Source of the DNA: Hyalella azteca
Lineage: Eukaryota; Arthropoda; Malacostraca; Amphipoda; Hyalellidae
Assembly (NCBI RefSeq): GCF_000764305.2
Contig: NW_025933076.1
Span: 27,009 to 91,008, forward strand
Length of the DNA stretch: 64,000 bases
Direction of reading: 5' to 3'
Below the pieces are notes generated by a model. The model was not told the DNA's origin and made no database searches. It was given only the letters and a program-made list of their open reading frames with translations. How positions within the stretch are numbered: position 1 is the stretch's first letter; each line of letters starts with the position of its first letter. Below are positions 36,501 to 64,000 of this stretch, one piece after another. The position numbers and the translations under genes were made by a program.

Positions 36501-38728
36501 AACAAACAGCAAGAAGTGAAGTTAAAGAGAAGTGTTGTAAAAAGTACAAGAATTGGTGACAGGCCACACCAGTCTTCTTCCGTGCTGGAAACACTGCTGT
36601 GCTATGTTATTCTTGAAATGAAACAAAAAATGATAGAACAGACAATAGAATCTAATATGAGAAGTCTTAGATCGAATCTGTAGCTTCAAACTAGATGTTA
36701 TACTTTGAAGATGAGCTATTATTACTGGTTTTCATCTTAATTTTTGAAGGTACTGATAATGAGCTAGCTTAATTTGTTAGTTAGAAATTAAGAATTTAGA
36801 TGAACGACACCAACTATAAGGGTAGAAACTTATGTATTTATAAGTTTGTTGTGAAGCTGTTATTCAGTTATATATAATGCCAAAAAATACCTAGATCTAA
36901 CTGATTCCTAAATCCTAAAGCTAAATTAGTTAGGTAAGTTAACCCATCCAATAAAGACTAAATAACAATGGTTGTAGTATAGTTAATTCATAGAAATAGA
37001 TGCTGACCTGGGGATTGGTTTTAAATGTAAACGACTGATTGCATCAAAGGTATGGTTTTGATGGATTTTTGAGCACAAACTTCAAGTGTTATTTATTCTG
37101 AAATGGCTGCAACAAAAACCCTAATGTTATACACGTTTTATCTGTCTGTTTGTTATTACCAGGCTAATGAGGTAAATCAGTATCATGTAAAATGAGGTAT
37201 GTAAGGTAAAAAAATATAACTTAGAACTCACTGCAGTGAGTGACAGCGCGCATTTTCTCGTTGACTAAAACATGAAGTCACGGACGGACAGACGGACATG
37301 GCGAGCACAATAGTGCATTTTTTTTCATAAAAGAGAAAATGCGCTAAAAATGACTTAAATGAGTCATACTAGCGTCACAAGCTGGCAAGCTGTTTAAAAA
37401 ATATAACTCAGTACTCACTGCAGTGAGTGACACGCGCATTTTCTCGTCAACGAAAACATGAAGTCACGGACGGACAGACATGGCGAGCACAATAGTGCAT
37501 TTTTTCCATAAATGAGAAAATGCGCTAAAAAGGACAGAATTGGTTTGAAGGATCTAATATCTGGTAATTTCATTTTAGTCTATTGACTCTTTTCCATAAA
37601 TGAGAAAATACGCTAAAAAGGACAGAATTGGTTTGAAGGATCTAATATCTGGTAATTTCATTTTAGTCTATTGACTCTTGAGTCTAGTGAATTTTTTCCA
37701 TAAATGAGAAAATACGCTAAAAAGGACAGAATTGGTTTGAAGGATCTAATATCTGGTAATTTCATTTTAGTCTATTGACTCTTGAGTCAATTTTCGGTAA
37801 TTTGTAATTACAATGTGTTTTAATATCAAGGCTAGCGATGCACGGTCAGCTAAAAGCATCCAAATAGAAACTTGATTATGAATTAATTTTGCATATGGTC
37901 GAATTTTGAACAGAATTAATGGGAATAGGCTTGGTATTGTGAACTTTTTAGCGCATTTTCTCATTTATGGATAAAATGCACTATTGTGCTCGCCATGTCC
38001 GTCTGTCTGTCCGTCCGTGACTTCACGTTTTCGTCGACGAGAAAATGCGCTCTCAGTCACTCGCTGCATTGAGTACCCGTACCGAGTTATATTTTTCAAG
38101 TACTTGAGCCGAATAATTTTTCTAGCTAATTAGAAGTTTAATTGATCCCTTAATTTTCAGTTGGACAACCGCAAAGTGTGCCTACAGATGGAGTCAAACC
38201 CACTTATAGTGTCTCAAGTGACACAGGATGGGAAATGGAAGAATAGAGACAAGAGTTGGTAAGAACGCTATAAAAATTTCCATTAAGATACCTTGGTAAT
38301 TAATGAAGTCATTTTCATGTTTCATTTTTAACTTGTTGAGTAGCACAGTTGTTATAAATTTTGATTTATTTTTTATTGTTGAAGTTGAATTAAACTTAAC
38401 ATCAGAGAAGTTCACTAATCTTCGGTGCATGTGAAACTTTTGATTCTAGCAGTTTTAAAAATATTCTAATGCATTAGATTATGAATGTATTTGATGAATG
38501 TGCAACATATTGGGTGTATAAGTGTCTTGATTTAAGAGTTGAGAAATGAGAACGTGTTTGTTTACCAGCGTTACTTTGGAGTCGAGGTCACTGAGCTCTG
38601 TGTCGGAGTTGCTGCAGAAACAAGTTCATCAAGAGATAGTGGACTTTGATCTACACTTTGATGATATCTCCTTCAACTGGACAAATGCGCCCATCAACGA
38701 CCTGATAAACTCCTTTGTTGCTGCGTAA
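33364..38728 (+). CDS. EMC8: ER membrane protein complex subunit 8/9, five coding exons
   Basis: Coding exons are 33364-33576, 35033-35109, 35592-35661, 38161-38258 and 38569-38728, joined in frame by GT-AG introns, giving 205 aa (human EMC8 is 210). The UPF0172/MPN-like fold is recognisable throughout: AALAKIVLHSARWSHLAVNG near the start, PLFHQQLSLAPMLDVAL, then GYYQANEHVKD, and the C-terminal LVDFDxHxDDI...WTN motif, here VDFDLHFDDISFNWTNAP. EMC8/9 is a cytosolic subunit of the EMC, which inserts tail-anchored and multipass proteins into the ER membrane. It lacks the JAMM metal ligands of active MPN proteases, as is normal for this family. ATG at 33364 is chosen because the family begins shortly before the conserved AKIVLH segment. 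The gene is convergent with the JAK gene. Confidence 0.93.
33825..34104. repeat. degenerate GATCGATTTAGCC repeats in EMC8 intron 1
   Basis: The phrase CGATCGATTTAGCC followed by a diverged copy of AATGATCAACA occurs near 33903 and again near 34009, about 106 bases apart. This fits an old tandem duplication next to the 20-bp array. Confidence 0.5.
34111..34284. repeat. 20-bp minisatellite ending at an assembly gap
   Basis: Variants of TAATGCGATCTAGTGCCTTC start every 20 bases from 34111 to 34271, nearly nine copies. The array stops at the N at 34285, so its true length is unknown. Confidence 0.92.
34285..34514. other. assembly artefact: gap N, misplaced 191-bp segment and Nextera junction adapter
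   Basis: 34477-34495 is CTGTCTCTTATACACATCT, the 19-bp Tn5/Nextera mosaic-end sequence, and 34496-34514 is its reverse complement. Together they form the mate-pair junction adapter. 34286-34476 is identical to 37056-37246. A genomic fragment from 34515 to 37246 (2.73 kb), circularised through this adapter, would read exactly in this order. The segment is therefore a mate-pair junction read placed in a gap, not native sequence. Confidence 0.95.
34515..34553. mobile_element. truncated hAT-type element right end
   Basis: The bases leading to TTTGGGAACCACTG match the right end of the element at 24279-25087. Its left part is lost in the neighbouring assembly gap, so no target duplication can be checked. 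Confidence 0.6.
35033..35109 (+). other. EMC8: EMC8 coding exon 2
   Basis: Acceptor GTTGCAG, donor GGT|GTGAGT, phase 2. Encodes VETHYRSKGLQIVGYYQANE and a short tail, the conserved GYYQANE segment. Confidence 0.92.
35592..35661 (+). other. EMC8: EMC8 coding exon 3
   Basis: Acceptor CTATTGCAG, donor ATG|GTAAGC. Encodes PDFVAMKITEKIAENYDSAC followed by LIM. Confidence 0.92.
35990..36450. repeat. three diverged tandem copies of a ~180-bp unit in EMC8 intron 3
   Basis: Each copy holds ATTCTGT(C/T)AA(C/T)TG then CTCCAACTTTACGCAAGTGT and TTTCAGA..GATTGGACAGG. Starts are near 35998, 36181 and 36358. After the last copy comes a run of CAGACAGACTGACAGAC. Such cores with GACAGAC runs are often found in mobile-element tails, but I cannot name the family. 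Confidence 0.75.
37205..37346 (+). repeat. foldback repeat, copy B
   Basis: Contains the palindrome CACTGCAGTG, then GCGCATTTTCTCG, a GGACGGACAGACGGACATGG run, and finally GAGAAAATGCGC, so the element is bounded by inverted GCGCATTTTCTC. It belongs to a family seen at 37396, 37944 (reverse), 41778 and 47893. Confidence 0.8.
37396..37536 (+). repeat. foldback repeat, copy C
   Basis: Same structure as the copy at 37205, about 190 bases downstream; the two may be a tandem duplication. Confidence 0.8.
37506..37785. repeat. three tandem copies of an 88-104-bp unit
   Basis: CCATAAATGAGAAAAT starts at 37506, 37594 and 37698. Each is followed by the same GGACAGAATTGGTTTGAAGG segment and ATTTTAGTCTATTGACTC. 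The third is 16 bases further because of an extra TGAGTCTAGTGAATTT. The array grew from the end of foldback copy C. Confidence 0.9.
37944..38096 (-). repeat. foldback repeat, copy D (opposite orientation)
   Basis: Begins TTTTTAGCGCATTTTCTC and runs through GCCATGTCCGTCTGTC to GACGAGAAAATGCGCT and a TATATTTTT end. It is the reverse of copies B and C, so the pair flanks the tandem array in inverted orientation. Confidence 0.8.
38161..38258 (+). other. EMC8: EMC8 coding exon 4
   Basis: Acceptor AATTTTCAG, donor TTG|GTAAGA, phase 2. Encodes LDNRKVCLQMESNPLIVSQV and on to KNRDKS. Confidence 0.92.
38569..38728 (+). other. EMC8: EMC8 last coding exon
   Basis: Acceptor TTTACCAG. Encodes the C-terminal helix and the conserved VDFDLHFDDI motif and ends with TAA at 38726-38728. 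Confidence 0.92.
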
Positions 38729-41122
38729 TTTCATCTCCAGTAATTATTATTATTATTAACATTATTATCCTAGCATCATTTCTGAGGGTAAGGTTTTAGT
38801 TACTGTTAAGTCCAACGTATATTTTCATTAATGTCGTTCATCCAACGTCACAGCTCATCAAAGGTGGTCAAGTTCTTACATATTTTTTTGATAAATTTGT
38901 TTTCAATTCAGACACAGCCTTGTATTAATGAGTTATGGGTATATTTATGAACGCAATAAATGTTTGTGAACGCGAAAGACATTTTGGTAATCAACATTGG
39001 ACATTTAATTGTTTTATTGAAAACAAATTGAAAAGACAAGACTTCTATCAAAAATTGAATTATCATTGCAAAAACTTTTTAATACATGTGAACTATATTT
39101 ATGTGAACCATGCACTACCCACATTCCAATTGTTCTCAATTCAAATCATAGTTATTTCTTTTTTAAACTAAAGTTAGACAGCATTTGTGAAGAACGTTTT
39201 ATTTATGTTATACTATATTTATTATACAGTATAATTAATTAAAATTTTCAAATTTGTAATATCTCTGCAAAGACTTAGTAGTGCAGGTTTTAGAACCTAA
39301 TGCAAATTAGAACCTCTGGAATAATAAATTGTTGAACTTATCAAATCATAAAAAAATCACAGAATCATTTTACACAAATTACATCGTCTTGAATTAGTCA
39401 TAGTTTGCCTATGAATTGTTCATGAAAATATTGCAATTGATAACCAATCAGTTGCTACCTGAATGAAATAAGCCAGTATTCGGAGATAAGTTATAACCTG
39501 GCAAGTTTGACAGAAAAGCAAACAAAATGCGAGCGAATTTAAATTAACTCGCTGTTGCATGCGCACAACGCGTCACCTGTGACATCTGCAATTTTTTTAC
39601 GTGTTTGATAATCACATTTGATCGGTAATTGGAGGATTACGTATAAATTTCCAGTAATAAATACTACAAAGTATCGTCATATGATTTCAAATATATATAA
39701 ATTTTTTATTTGCTGCAACATACGCAATAACGTGGACACAAAATATTGCACTAAATATAATGGTTTAGAATGAGATGTTATGTTATCATTCCGTTCAATG
39801 ACATCAGATTACCGATGATCGTCTAGGGGCAGCAGTGCGTACAGAGCTTTTGTGTGAACATCGTTCGAACGACACAATCAGGATATTTCTGACAGCTTCC
39901 TTCTCAATAACCAACAAGTCATTAACCATCAAAACCACGCAGCCAAGATGTTATTGCTCCAAAACCAGCAATGGATCGACAGGCTCATATTATTTCTTGC
40001 AGATTTGTAAATGATTATGCTAAATCCTAAGTGTTCCCACTCCTCTAGACAATCGGGATTTGAAGCGAAGTAATTAAATTTCAAACACACAAAACGTCGA
40101 GCACAACTAAAGAGAAGGTTTACTCTATTTTACTTGCCGTTTGGCTTAAAATGAAGGCTAATTACAATTCCTTCAACAGCAGAAAAGATTAGGCGTTCAA
40201 AGGATCGCCGAAGAATGCAAAATCATCGTATAAGGATTAAGTCTTAGATTCCTTAAACTTAGTTAATTATTTTCTGTTTAACTAACTGACTTCTAGCGTG
40301 TTTTCGTCGACGTTAGGGGGATTTTTCAGGAATCAATTTGGGGCGTTTCTGCCACCAATTTCTGCACATAAATTATTTAACACATGCCAGCGACGTCCGA
40401 ACGCACTCATGAGGATTAAAGTTGCTTGTAGTATTATTATTGCCGTGTCGGTCAGCTTCTGAGGCAAAGGTTGTTGAGCGTCAGCAAAAGCAGGTAATGC
40501 ATTGATTATTACAGGCAATTAGTGGCCCTTGGTCTTTTAAGTGTCCTAATGGCACTACTTCAATATTATCATTTCAGTCAAAATTAATTGCAGTAAATTT
40601 GACCAAAGGCGTCTTAGCTATCTACATGATGAACTGATTGTTGCACTGGAAGGCTAAGACAGGCTAATTCATCGAACGGCCTCACGAGACTCGCTTATTT
40701 TTATACATTGACCTTGGAACGAAGTGAGCAATGCTTTCACTGAGCAAAACTTTCACTCATTATTATTTTCTGAAGTATCGTGAGTTGTACGAGTAAATAA
40801 ATAAGAATATTACAGTCGACAAATCAAGATTAATTTCGGGCAATTCGATTAACTCTTTAACTTTAGTAGAAATAATTCCAGGTATTTATCAATTGACGTG
40901 TACCGTATTTGTACTGTGAGAGCGACTAGACGGACACAAGCAGCAACCTATGTTCAAACAAATAAATAAGCATTATCTAGCAATTATTTTTCAACTATTT
41001 CTCACGTTAGGTTAGGTTGAACGGTCCCTAGACTACAACGCACATGATAGCAAGATTCGTACCTGATTCATTTCACTCGCGTTTTTCTGCTCTTGATACA
41101 TGCTCGTGTAATACGGACCGTG
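38729..41122. other. intergenic between convergent EMC8 and JAK
   Basis: No further gene is recognised. AATAAA at 38955-38960 on the plus strand is a plausible EMC8 polyadenylation signal. The 3' end of JAK on the minus strand is not resolved. Confidence 0.5.
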
Positions 41123-58624
<17,502 letters not shown>

Positions 58625-60269
58625 GAATTATAATCAAGATTGCTTCCTATGTCATAGAAACTTTGCCTTGGAAGTAATGAGTTGAGCAATGATAATTTAG
58701 TCAATAAATTTGTATCTCTTACTGTTTAGGGCTGTTGATAAAAATTGGATTTAGTTTAAAATAATAATATTCAACTGCAAAGAGAATGATCAGAATTAAA
58801 AAAAATTGCAATTTCACAACATGCAATAGATATCAGGGAGACAAGTCAGACAATAGTACTCATATTTTAAATATGGCACCATTTTCTTAGCCCAATACCT
58901 AAGGACATAGATATATGGAGAATTGCAACCATAAATTCATCTTTTCCCTAAAGAATCTAACATAGGTAATAATACTTAGATAAAAACATTACAATTTTCA
59001 GTATAGAGAGCAGTACAAGCATAGCCTGTAGTTTTCAAAGTGAGGCTTTGCAACAGTTGTTGAAAATTTTGTCTGTCAAGGGAAATTTGAATGAAATCCA
59101 TCCCATTCAAAACCAGTCTCCCAAGATAGTAAGTTGTTGCAGGGGGAGCTATATTGCTTTTTAGCCCAACCCTTTGGCTATCATGCTTGTTTATTTGATG
59201 TCTGTGCTGTGCTTTCTCATTATGTAACTTATTATGTACTTTTCCCTTTTTCTCTCTTTCTCTAGTCCAGACAAGGAAGTAAAATCATTAACGTAAAGTA
59301 AATTCCAAAGCCAAGCATAATTCTAATGTAAAATTCCAATGAATAACTAATAACTGCACCAGTATGGGAACCTAAGCTTACTCACCACTTGAGAGGAAGT
59401 GAGTGATTGTTTATTGCATACATTCATTTTTTTTGCTCAATTTGTTATATTACAAATGGTTTATATTTTTGTGATTTTGCTTTGTTTTCTGATTTTCTAT
59501 TAATTGTGTTCAGTGTGTTTTAATTCTTTAAGCTATATATTTTGATGTTCATTAATTCTTCATTAAGCTGTTTGCTGCAATACAGCAATCCCTTGATTAA
59601 CGCGGTTAATAAATCCCCGAGTTTTACCGTGTTAAGCAAAACCGCGCTAATCAAACTTAAGAATATATGGGAATAATTATAATGAATCCTCAAAAATAGC
59701 AAAATAAAAGATCAATTTTAGTCTCCTCATTATCCACTTCCCAAGTAGGTTGTTGCCAACCTATCAAGTAGAAGTAGGCGACGTGTTTGCCTCACCCGCG
59801 GGAGACACGCGGCAACAAAGTATTTCAGAGAAATCTTGGAGATTACTTCAGAGAGTCATTGCTCATTTCACCACGAGCAATGAAGATAAAATTTCTCTAT
59901 ATATAAAGCAAAATTTAGCATTTGCAAAGAGGCAGTTTGCCAAATTGATCAGAGCAGTTTTCTGCACCTTCATAGAAATTGAATAGCGCTTAATGCACTT
60001 TAAAATTATGCACAAAAGCTTCAAACTTTTCGATTATTTTAGAACAATACAACAAGAATTGTTTGAGAAGCAGTAATCCAGTAAGAACAATAATGTTAAC
60101 AGACTATAATGAAATATAAATGCAGTTTAAATTGCAATGCCTGGAGATGATAAAGTTGAGTTCTGTCATATAACTTGAAGCAGGACACATAAATATTTTA
60201 AGGGCTAAACTTTGCCTTGGCTGAGCATGAATCAAACAGGGTTAAGGACAAGTAGTAGTATAATGGTTT
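58625..60269. other. upstream of JAK, no gene recognised
   Basis: The JAK promoter or a 5' UTR intron should lie here, but no TATA box or clear exon is seen. A foldback at 59593-59654 is listed separately. The 78-codon plus-strand frame at 59750-59986 resembles nothing I know. Confidence 0.4.
59593..59654. repeat. 15-bp inverted repeat, possible pogo/Tigger-like remnant
   Basis: TTGATTAACGCGGTT at 59593-59607 pairs (one mismatch) with AACCGCGCTAATCAA at 59640-59654. The adjoining CAGCAATCCCTTGATTAA after TA resembles ends of pogo/Tigger-type transposons. The family assignment is tentative. Confidence 0.4.
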
Positions 60270-61557
60270 GCTACCATCAACCGGGGCTACTCGGGACAAT
60301 TTTGAACATTTTCATTCATAAGTTCTTACCATGAAACATTTCATAAACAAGTTTAGGCTCATTTCAGAGCTCTTTGCAAGGGCTAGCGCACGGCTTCTTC
60401 AAAAAAATTCCATATGCTATTTGTAAGGTGCCAGAAGCAAAAAAAGAATGTCCCGAGTAGCCCCATCAAACAGGGCTACTCAGGACACTTGGAATAAAAC
60501 TTAATTTTAAAACATTTGAAGCATGCAGAGTGTACTCATCCATTACTAACAGTACTCTGAAATCCTCCTTTTTCATTGTAGATGATGTAGAGGTAGAATA
60601 AATGAGATTTTCTGTGATTTTTACTTGTTTTTCCTTTATTGAAATGATATTACCATACACATTAATTACCGTATTATTGATGCGATGTTACCGTATCCAT
60701 GAACAGGCCATTGAGCATTTCAACTACCTTGTCCACTGCAAGCTTCATATCAGCAGCCTTATAGCATTTTTTCTGTATCTGTAAGCTTACAGGACAGCTT
60801 GTAATTTCACACCATTTTGATTGGGTTAAGTGAATTTACTATAAAAGTGAAAAACATACCTGAAACAGAAAGGAATGTTTTAGTGACAACCATCATATGT
60901 TTTGGAGAAATAAATCATAGTTTAGGTCAATTACTTTTCATTCTATGATGCCTGGTGCACAATTCAGTACATGACATTCTATGCACAATTTTGTGATGAC
61001 CAACGATGCACTGATTTTTTGATAAGTGAAATTTTTTTGCTGAGCAAGGTAAATGTAATCAATATTCTTTGTTTTTAATAAATTTTTTTTAACTGGAGCC
61101 TTTGCTAACTGAGGTTCTACTGTAAATGCGTTTTTGGGGGTGTCCTGAATAGCCCCAGGGGGTGTCCCGAGTAGCCCCGCCGGGCGGAAATGGCCGCCAT
61201 TTTTTTTTATTGAGGTATGTAAATTCCACAAATAAAGTTTCCATGCTGACACTTGTCTGCCACTTTTTTCCAAGTGAAATTTTTTAATGCGGCAAATATT
61301 TTTCTACTACAGACCTTAGCAGAAGTAACTTTTCAAAATATCGTTTTTCACAATTTTTTCAGGAATTTTTCAAAGCTAGTAAATGTAGTATTTTTGAACT
61401 TCCTTTATACTACATAGATAGGAAAAATCTTGACGTTTACGCCACTATATTTAGTTTTGCAATATTCCAATTAGTTTTGCTACTAAAAGTTTTACGCCAT
61501 GTCGGAGGACTGTCCCGAGTTCCCCGCCTGTCCCAAGTAGCCCCGGTTGATGGTAGC
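60270..61557. mobile_element. ~1.29-kb element with 29-bp terminal inverted repeats
   Basis: The left end GCTACCATCAACCGGGGCTA continues CTCGGGACA (60270-60298). The right end, 61529-61557, is its reverse complement with one mismatch. The motif GTCCCGAGTAGCCCC, or a close variant, recurs inside both ends, at 60450-60464, 60473-60486 (inverted), 61142-61156, 61164-61178 and 61512-61525. No transposase is recognisable. No clear target duplication is seen, so the exact borders are uncertain. Confidence 0.7.
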
Positions 61558-63470
61558 GCTTCAGCTATCAAGCTATTTTTGCACCGGAGGACAAAGCATA
61601 ACATCACCAGTAAGGTGGAAGGTCTTAATTATTCAAATCTCAAATTGTTATCACCCACATGGGGTGGAAGGTCTCAATTGTCCAGCCCGCTGAAGCTGGC
61701 TTGAAAGAGGCAGCATTAGCATCTCAAAGAGATGAAGTGACAAGGAGGGACAGGTCAAAAGCAACAGAAACTAAGAAACTTGAAGAAGAGGTTGCTTACA
61801 TGGGACGTCAGCCACCCACACGAGAGAGACAGAAAAGGGAAATGTAAGGAATCCTGCCTACATAATAACTTAACCCCACAACTGAGAGCAATGGTCAGAC
61901 ACTGCAAGCTCAGTGGTGGGGTGCTCAGGAACAATCCCCCTAGGAGCGTGAAATCCCATAGGACTTCTGACAAGCACAGACACATGTCAGAAGTCCCCCC
62001 TGAGGGGACAGGGATAAAGAATTAGTTTGCCAAATATAATAGAAAATTTAGGTTTATATTCATTCATATATTTTGATGTAGTCTGAAATCTTGCTGTTCA
62101 AAAATATGTGTATAATTTGAGATTCAGCTCTATTGTCAATCTCAAACTGTAAAAATTACCATCTAATCAATGCTGTTGTGATGTTTTGTGCAGGTGTTGT
62201 AGCTGCAGACAATGACTATTTAGCAATCAACAGTTGATCGTGAAATCAGGCGTTTATTTATACCCTAGGTATAAATGGAAATGAAAAATTGTTGAGGTTG
62301 ATTCAGTTCTACATTGAAGAAATTATTCTTTTATTTCTAGGTTAAAATTAGCAAAGTTAACATAATAATAAAACTTTGTAAATGAGTGAGAAACTGACTA
62401 AATTTTTTCAGGGTTTGGAAAATGGATTCACTGGTATTACAATCAAAAGTAAATGGCTCCTGGAAGGGAATGTTCTGCTACTGAAAAAAAAACTTACCTT
62501 AGCGAGTACCTACTTTTTGTCATTTTAAATCTGAACAGGAGCAGTTAGAATTCTCTACTGGGCAGTAAGCATGACCCAAAATTTATTTCCTTGACATTGC
62601 AAACTCTCCCAGGCTCACATTTGAAGATTCTTAGGATTTGGGGATATGTGAAGGTAGTTGTTACTTGCATAACCAGACATATATTTGCTCTAATACACCA
62701 GGATTTGAATAAAATACTTTACTTATGAATGATATCTTGTGGCTCTAATTTGACAAATTTTCCATAGATTAGGAATCTTGTAACCAAATTGTGCACTTTT
62801 ATTAATAATTAGATAGGAGGCAATTTTTGCTGGCCCAAGTGGAAAATAAGGCAGAAGCCACAAATGAATCGGACAAAAATGCCCGTGAAATACCACACTC
62901 AAGAATCCACACAGTTAGGGGCTGCATTTAGGCAAATAAATGATTTATTAAGTGTTTTCAATTAATTCTCTCTTTTTGTCCCCAGTGTTTGAATGTTAGA
63001 TTGATTCAGATCAGTGGAATACTAAAGCCAGTTAAAGTCATTTTTGTGCCAAGTCATCTTCTTCATGGGTTGTTATTGACCAAGGCAGATTTGCTTTTCT
63101 GACCTAGTGCCTTTTGCTGACAGCTGACTAACCTGCTGCATTAAATGAACCTGCTTTCTGGTTATGCTGATATCAAGACTGACCTGTTGCTGAGCTGCTG
63201 ATAATGCTTTTCTTGGCTCTGTAAATAGGTGAGTAAAGGGAATACTCTTGTCACGAATCTCAGTCCTACATTTCAATTATTGAATGTTATCAGTAAATGT
63301 TTGTACATAAAATCAATCATCCCTTAAAATTGTTTTACAGTTTTGCATTAGGTAGATCAATTTATTCTCATGTGTTCCTAGTGTACCTATGTGTTTCAAC
63401 TTTCAAGTGTTATTGTTGGATAGGCTTTTTGTGTTCTTGTTCCTGCAATTGTGCAGAGCAGCCAACATGG
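61558..63470. other. no gene recognised
   Basis: A slightly GC-richer stretch at 61600-62030 has overlapping short frames on both strands but no domain I recognise. The rest is AT-rich. Confidence 0.4.
61961..61996. repeat. perfect 12-bp hairpin
   Basis: GGACTTCTGACA at 61961-61972 and TGTCAGAAGTCC at 61985-61996 with a 12-base loop. It is flanked by CCCC-rich sequence and may be a mobile-element end. Confidence 0.65.
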
Positions 63471-63606
63471 AACATATTCTGGGCCAATTTGGGGCGCATT
63501 CTGGCTTCCGGGCAAGTCTGGGACCAGTTTGAGACGAGTGTTGGCCAATTTGGAGTGTTTTCCAGGCCAGATTGGGGCTAGTGGAGCCCCAGATTGGGGC
63601 TAGTGG
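63460..63606. repeat. degenerate GGCCA(A/G)(A/T)TTGGGGC repeats
   Basis: Imperfect repeats of GGCCAATTTGGGGC / CCAGATTGGGGCTAGTGGA, with two adjacent near-identical CAGATTGGGGCTAGTGGA units at about 63571-63606. Confidence 0.6.
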
Positions 63607-64000
63607 AACTGCCTTCTCATTTCCTCCGTATTACGGACATTGCCTGTTGGACGCGACCAGGCCCGATCCAGGACCAATTTTCAAGACCATTATATTTCTT
63701 TTGCTACTTTGATTTGATCTAGTTCATTCATTATTATCCAGGCCCAGTTTTTGTCGATTACTACCAGTTATTCTTGTTAACTCTGTTCTGTTCAATCCAG
63801 TTTGGGCTGCTGGTTATTTTCTCATGTTAGGTTCACTTCATCACTCATAGCCCTGGGCTGTCCCATCTTCACTAACCTACTAACCATCATATTTCACCTT
63901 CATGTACCACTGATTCTATTTAATATATTGTTGCCTGGTTCTTCCTCTGTTTGATCTCCTGAGTTTGTTTTTATTCTGTTCCCTGTGCTGGTACTATACC
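63607..64000. other. no gene recognised at the right edge
   Basis: Pyrimidine-rich non-coding sequence running off the window. Confidence 0.4.

Noticed and set aside
41008..41023. GTTAGGTTAGGTTG, telomere-like
   Set aside because: Only two or three TTAGG units; far too short to indicate a telomeric tract.
61104..61122. GCTAACTGAGGTTCTACTG followed by TA, similar to a pogo/Tigger end
   Set aside because: The only candidate partner end near 59583 matches at too few positions, so I do not call a complete element.
61659..62025. Overlapping basic/acidic frames upstream of JAK
   Set aside because: No domain recognised and frames on both strands are equally open; lies beside a transposon-like element.

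Overview
This is a eukaryotic window, most likely arthropod and possibly crustacean, judged from protein content and spliced structure; I cannot name the species. The sequence is AT-rich, genes are split into short exons by GT-AG introns, and there are tRNA-derived SINEs, DNA-transposon remnants and many tandem repeats. Single Ns at 23473, 34285 and 52284 mark assembly gaps, and one site (34477-34514) still carries library adapter.

Three protein-coding genes can be reconstructed exon by exon. (1) A plus-strand A20/AN1 zinc-finger gene of the ZFAND5/6 type has coding exons at 26816-27169, 28656-28860 and 29312-29460 (235 aa) and a probable 5' UTR exon at 25977-26094. (2) A plus-strand ER membrane protein complex subunit 8/9 gene has five coding exons between 33364 and 38728 (205 aa). 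(3) A minus-strand Janus kinase (hopscotch/JAK) runs from 58624 to 41123 in 23 coding exons, encoding FERM, SH2, JH2 pseudokinase, a long acidic/proline-rich linker and JH1 kinase. EMC8 and JAK are convergent. The three genes share no obvious pathway beyond a loose proteostasis link between the first two.

Layout: 1-25976 has no recognisable coding gene. It holds a near-identical 1,229-bp tandem duplication (2366-4824), several minisatellites, a CpG-rich, bZIP-motif-rich stretch with two perfect ER-stress response elements (13984-14034), and an 809-bp hAT-type element with an 8-bp target duplication (24279-25087). 26-29.6 kb is the ZFAND gene. 33.3-38.7 kb is EMC8, whose introns contain an assembly chimera and a foldback repeat family. 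41.1-58.6 kb is JAK, with a 785-bp duplication of two kinase exons, a 28-bp satellite array that abuts an assembly gap where part of the pseudokinase domain is missing, and a tRNA-type SINE whose empty site is preserved in a neighbouring diverged duplicate. 58.6-64 kb has no recognisable gene but contains a roughly 1.3-kb element with 29-bp terminal inverted repeats.

The most informative observations are: the Nextera mate-pair junction left in the assembly, which explains a spurious 191-bp duplication exactly; the paired ER-stress elements; the JAK exon duplication whose three exonic differences are all synonymous; the missing JAK JH2 segment; and Ser-rich and Pro-rich insertions in JAK.
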